NCBI GenBank assembly: GCA_046233115.1
Contig: JBJXHM010000003.1
Span: 434,001-498,000, forward strand
Direction: 5' to 3'
Source: JACOMY01 sp046233115
GTDB lineage: Bacteria > Pseudomonadota > Alphaproteobacteria > Kiloniellales > JACOMY01
DNA: 64,000 nt
The notes beneath the pieces are model-generated. The model saw only the letters and a program-made list of their open reading frames with translations, was not told where the DNA came from and did no database searches. Below are positions 63,250 through 64,000 of this stretch, one piece after another; positions within the stretch are counted from its first letter, which is position 1, and every line of letters starts with the position of its first letter. A program made the position numbers and the translations under genes.

Positions 63250-64000
63250 ATGCAGAGCCTTCAGGCGCGCAAAGCGCGCACGCCGACCGGGCTTCGACCC
63301 GCGGTCCGATCCGGCTGGAAAGCCGCCGGAGCCCTTCTGGCCGGCCTGGCAAGCCTCTTCACCGCCGCCCCCTTCGCATCGGCCGAGGAGATTCCCGTCG
63401 ACGTGGAGCTGGTCATCGCGGTTGATGTCTCGCGCTCCATGAGCCCGCACGAGCTGGAGATCCAGCGCCGCGGCTATGCCGAGGCGCTGGTCAGCGATCA
63501 GGTGGTGGGCGCACTCACCAGCGGTGCCTACGGCCAGGTCGCCATCACCTACATCGAGTGGGCCGGGGCGGAGACCCAGATCGTGGTCATCCCCTGGACA
63601 CTGGTCGCCGGCCGCGAGGACGCCGAGGCGCTGGCCGCCGACCTGACCGCCGTCTTCAATCCGGCGATGCGGCGCACCTCGATCTCCGGCCTGCTGGCCT
63701 ATGCGTCGGCCAGTTTCCAGGGCAACGGCTTCGACGGCTTCCGCCGGGTGATCGACATCTCCGGCGACGGCCCCAACAACCACGGCCGCCCGGTGGTGCC
63801 GGTGCGCGACGCGGTTCTGGCCCAGGGCATCACCATCAACGGCCTGCCGCTGATGACCTCCGAAGGCATGGGGGTCGCCTGGCAGCTCCCCGACCTGGAC
63901 CGCTACTACCGCGACTGCGTGGTCGGCGGGCCGGGGCACTTCGTGATCCCGGTGCTGACCTGGGAGGATTTCCCGGAATCGGTGCGCCACAAGATCGTGC
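63250..64000 (+). CDS. DUF1194 (von Willebrand A-like) protein, 3' end missing
   Basis: The frame runs from ATG 63250 past the window end. The N-terminus has a signal peptide (hydrophobic ~24-37, cleavage near ASA at ~46). It continues VDVELVIAVDVSRSMS, a vWA MIDAS start (D-x-S-x-S), and RRVIDISGDGPNNHG typical of DUF1194, a family found mainly in alphaproteobacteria. The function is unknown. At least 250 residues are visible. No good ribosome site precedes the start, so the exact N-terminus is open. Confidence 0.82.
   Translation, partial: MQSLQARKARTPTGLRPAVRSGWKAAGALLAGLASLFTAAPFASAEEIPVDVELVIAVDVSRSMSPHELEIQRRGYAEALVSDQVVGALTSGAYGQVAITYIEWAGAETQIVVIPWTLVAGREDAEALAADLTAVFNPAMRRTSISGLLAYASASFQGNGFDGFRRVIDISGDGPNNHGRPVVPVRDAVLAQGITINGLPLMTSEGMGVAWQLPDLDRYYRDCVVGGPGHFVIPVLTWEDFPESVRHKIV

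Overview
The window is GC-rich DNA with tightly packed genes, frequent 4-nt stop/start overlaps and strong Shine-Dalgarno sites. It looks like the chromosome of an alphaproteobacterium, probably a marine or soil Rhodospirillales-like heterotroph. Pointers are the many ABC uptake systems, the DUF1194 gene at the right edge (a mostly alphaproteobacterial family) and dispersed palindromic repeats with CTAGAGCAGGATGACG-type ends. This placement is inference from gene content, not from a marker gene. I saw no rRNA, tRNA or CRISPR array. Almost everything is catabolic accessory content: uptake systems, ring- and side-chain-processing enzymes and local regulators.

Region 1 (1-7.4 kb): a LysR gene cut by the window edge, then a set that looks like ring catabolism: Rieske ferredoxin, alpha/beta hydrolase, LysR, Rieske oxygenase, an M29-like protein with the His/His-x-Asp pattern of 2,5-dihydroxypyridine dioxygenase, a flavin-reductase-like protein, an ABM monooxygenase and MarR. 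Region 2 (7.4-8.6 kb): an AT-rich island with a SET-domain gene and a scrap of an IS1380-type transposase. Region 3 (8.6-10.7 kb): acyl-CoA dehydrogenase divergent from a LysR gene.

Region 4 (10.7-28.7 kb) is the most coherent unit. Two tandem GMC-flavoprotein/small-subunit pairs, each large subunit with a C-x5-C-x3-C motif as in [3Fe-4S] FAD-glucose dehydrogenase, are divergent from etfB-etfA-membrane Fe-S oxidoreductase genes. An RbsABC-type ABC transporter operon with SDR, tautomerase, lactonase-like hydrolase and GlcG/HbpS protein follows, divergent from a GntR regulator and an orphan molybdopterin hydroxylase subunit. An almost identical ~30-bp element lies in both divergent promoters, which suggests one regulon. 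I infer a pathway that takes up a polyol- or sugar-like compound, oxidises it with the GMC enzymes and passes electrons through ETF and the membrane Fe-S protein to quinone.

Region 5 (28.8-40.1 kb): DsrE-like secreted protein, a decayed IS5-type remnant, a long-chain acyl-CoA synthetase with a full branched-chain-type ABC transporter (LivFKMHG) and TetR, a second IS5-type remnant, then an AMP-dependent CoA ligase with enoyl-CoA hydratase. Region 6 (40.1-61.8 kb): two polyamine-type ABC transporters (one with a TetR gene and a duplicated TGACGTCA operator), ADC-like protein, SDR with altered active site, two cupins, two proteins built of three RidA-like modules, an LVIVD beta-propeller with conserved histidines, CMD-family protein, MFS exporter, two tandem IclR regulators, an arylformamidase-like hydrolase and an ACMSD-like decarboxylase. 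This resembles a 2-aminomuconate/kynurenine-style pathway for an amino-substituted compound, though no classic key dioxygenase is present. Region 7 (61.8-64 kb): a CobW-like metallochaperone with an unusual G domain and the start of a DUF1194 protein.
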